Below are positions 62,564 through 64,000 of a DNA stretch of 64,000 bases, piece by piece (positions within the stretch are counted from its first letter, which is position 1; every line of letters starts with the position of its first letter). The notes under the pieces are model-generated. The model worked only from the letters and a program-made list of their open reading frames with translations, was not told the origin of the DNA and did not search any database. Position numbers and translations under genes: made by a program. Origin of the DNA: Tetrapisispora phaffii CBS 4417 (Eukaryota > Ascomycota > Saccharomycetes > Saccharomycetales > Saccharomycetaceae); contig NC_016525.1 in assembly GCF_000236905.1 (NCBI RefSeq), forward strand, positions 744,001 through 808,000, written 5' to 3'.

Positions 62564-64000
62564 CTTTACCAATGTTCTCTCTGATAAATGAGTGACTTGA
62601 CCTTAGCTGAAGTTTTCGCCTCTGTGACAGTCTTATATTGACCAAGTTAACTGACTTCAAATACTTGAAAATTACAACTTCCAGTTATCTGAATAAACAA
62701 AGATATTTTTGACTCGTATTTATATCAATCTCTGCCAGGAATAGAGTTCTCGAAAAAATATCGTGGTAGCCTCTCTGACCAATAGCGCATTTCCCTTGGC
62801 AATTGAGTCTAACAACTACAATTCTCTTCTAGTTACGAGTTGCTGTAGTTGTTTATGAAATTCATGGTTGCAAAAACCACTGGCGGGCGCAAGAAATTTC
62901 AGTTTCCTCTTCGCTGTACAAAGTAGTCTCGCACTGCATTACTTGTTCGCAGCACATTTCTTTTTTTAGTCAAGTTTAAAACACAAACTTTTCTCTCTAA
63001 GAATGAATCACTAGTTCATTTAAAGAACGTTAGTATANNNNNNNNNNNNNNNNNNNNGGTCAGAGCAATATGACGTCGAAGAAACACAGCAGAGGGTGGG
63101 CCTATTAAACTGTGAAATTAAACAAACACCTGTCTTTTCAATTGACAATAATGTTGCAGTCGTTGGGCAGAAATGCAATTGACTTCGACGTAACTGCTAA
63201 CTTGGTTACATCTATCGATGGTAGGTAATTTATATTGCCCGACAAATGAGATTGGCGGAGACAAGAGGGAACAAGCTGTGGAATGTTATCATCAAACGAA
63301 GCCATCTATTTCCATAACAGCCAAATTTGAAGAATAAAAAATATCGCGCGTCGTCTTTTGGCTAAGATCAACGCAGAACTATATTTTATGTACTGGTAAC
63401 ACGATTGACAAAACGGGCAACTGCAGTCCAATATTCCGTGCAAGAAAATGTGTTATGAAAATTTCTATCTTTCAACGACAAAGATAGACGGTTGGTCAAG
63501 GAGAAAAAATTAGAGTAATTAATGAGATTTCTCTTTACTATTCTTAATTTCATATTTACTATGAGTTGTAATTTCTTAACCTGAAATATTCAATTAGGGC
63601 AATATCTACTTAATAAATGGCTATTATCACTATTACAAATCTTAATAATCCAATGTAAGAAAGCTTTTCGAATTTCAAGACTACTTAACTTATTTTACTT
63701 AGCCATCGAATTTAACTATCATTAAAAAATAGTTAAGCAGGAGTTATTATTCCGTATAGATAAGTTCAGATACTACAGTCTCTCTCTATCGAAGTAATAA
63801 TTCGATTATTATTACGAAGTAACTGTGCCCTTAAGTGTCTAATGTCAATTACATTTAAATGGACAGGGTATTGTTTATAGCGATATGGCGTTACTGTTAT
63901 ACCTTCCTTTCTTATATGTAATATTTATAAATAATATGATATTAATCAGATTCTAAAATAATGATGGAAATATGTAGAAATATATTGTGATTATTCGGTA
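62564..64000. other. Gene-free terminal interval with assembly gap
   Basis: 1.4 kb after the last gene. Split by the gap at 63038-63057. Sequence after the gap is AT-rich with an imperfect palindrome of TAATAAT type near 63793-63830. No telomeric G-rich repeat, tRNA or credible gene seen. Confidence 0.5.
63038..63057. other. Assembly gap (20 N)
   Basis: A run of exactly 20 N, a conventional placeholder for a scaffold gap of unknown size. Sequences on either side may not be truly adjacent. Confidence 0.98.

Overview
The window is AT-rich nuclear DNA from a budding yeast of the family Saccharomycetaceae. Nearly every gene is an intronless, full-length orthologue of a Saccharomyces cerevisiae gene. 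Gene order matches two S. cerevisiae regions merged into one: HIT1, CDC8, PTK2, CBF1, CCT5, TOR1, LIA1, OPI3, MOG1, HOC1 and MIR1 lie on S. cerevisiae chromosome X, while EAP1 (beside TOR2), UBA1, SAC1, DOA1 and OXP1 lie on the paralogous part of chromosome XI. RSE1 and GAL80 come from chromosome XIII. Many genes expected in the ancestral order are missing here (for example RPA12, ARP3, RFC2 and CDC11, several of them essential). I therefore infer a post-whole-genome-duplication species that lost duplicates independently of S. cerevisiae (a Tetrapisispora/Vanderwaltozyma/Kazachstania-like lineage). The species itself is not determined.

Layout. 0.2-10 kb: RSE1 (splicing), HIT1 (box C/D snoRNP assembly), GAL80 (galactose repressor), an unrecognised 177-aa gene behind a 1.9-kb intergenic region dense in regulatory motifs, and CDC8 (dTMP kinase). 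11-24 kb: PTK2 kinase, CBF1, an MNN4-family Golgi protein, an unrecognised 124-aa gene and CCT5. 24.6-35 kb: TOR kinase (2460 aa), a probable EAP1 with an eIF4E-binding motif, and LIA1. 36-37.4 kb: retrotransposon remnants, including a solo LTR with a perfect 5-bp target duplication, just upstream of tRNA-Thr(CGT). 37.6-52 kb: OPI3, UBA1, MOG1, HOC1, SAC1, DOA1, MIR1. 55-59 kb: OXP1 (5-oxoprolinase). The last 5 kb looks subtelomeric: a diverged long inverted repeat, one membrane/secreted protein gene with several dibasic sites, a 20-base assembly gap and gene-free sequence.

Regulatory motifs match gene functions well: an MCB box before CDC8, PAC boxes before HIT1 and the 124-aa gene, PAC plus RRPE before LIA1, an E-box before CBF1, a Reb1 site between divergent UBA1 and MOG1, and a Gal4-type CGG-N11-CCG site between GAL80 and the next gene. 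The most unusual structures are the solo LTR/tRNA pair, the 1.4-kb inverted repeat with flanking direct repeats, and the dibasic-site protein gene beside it.
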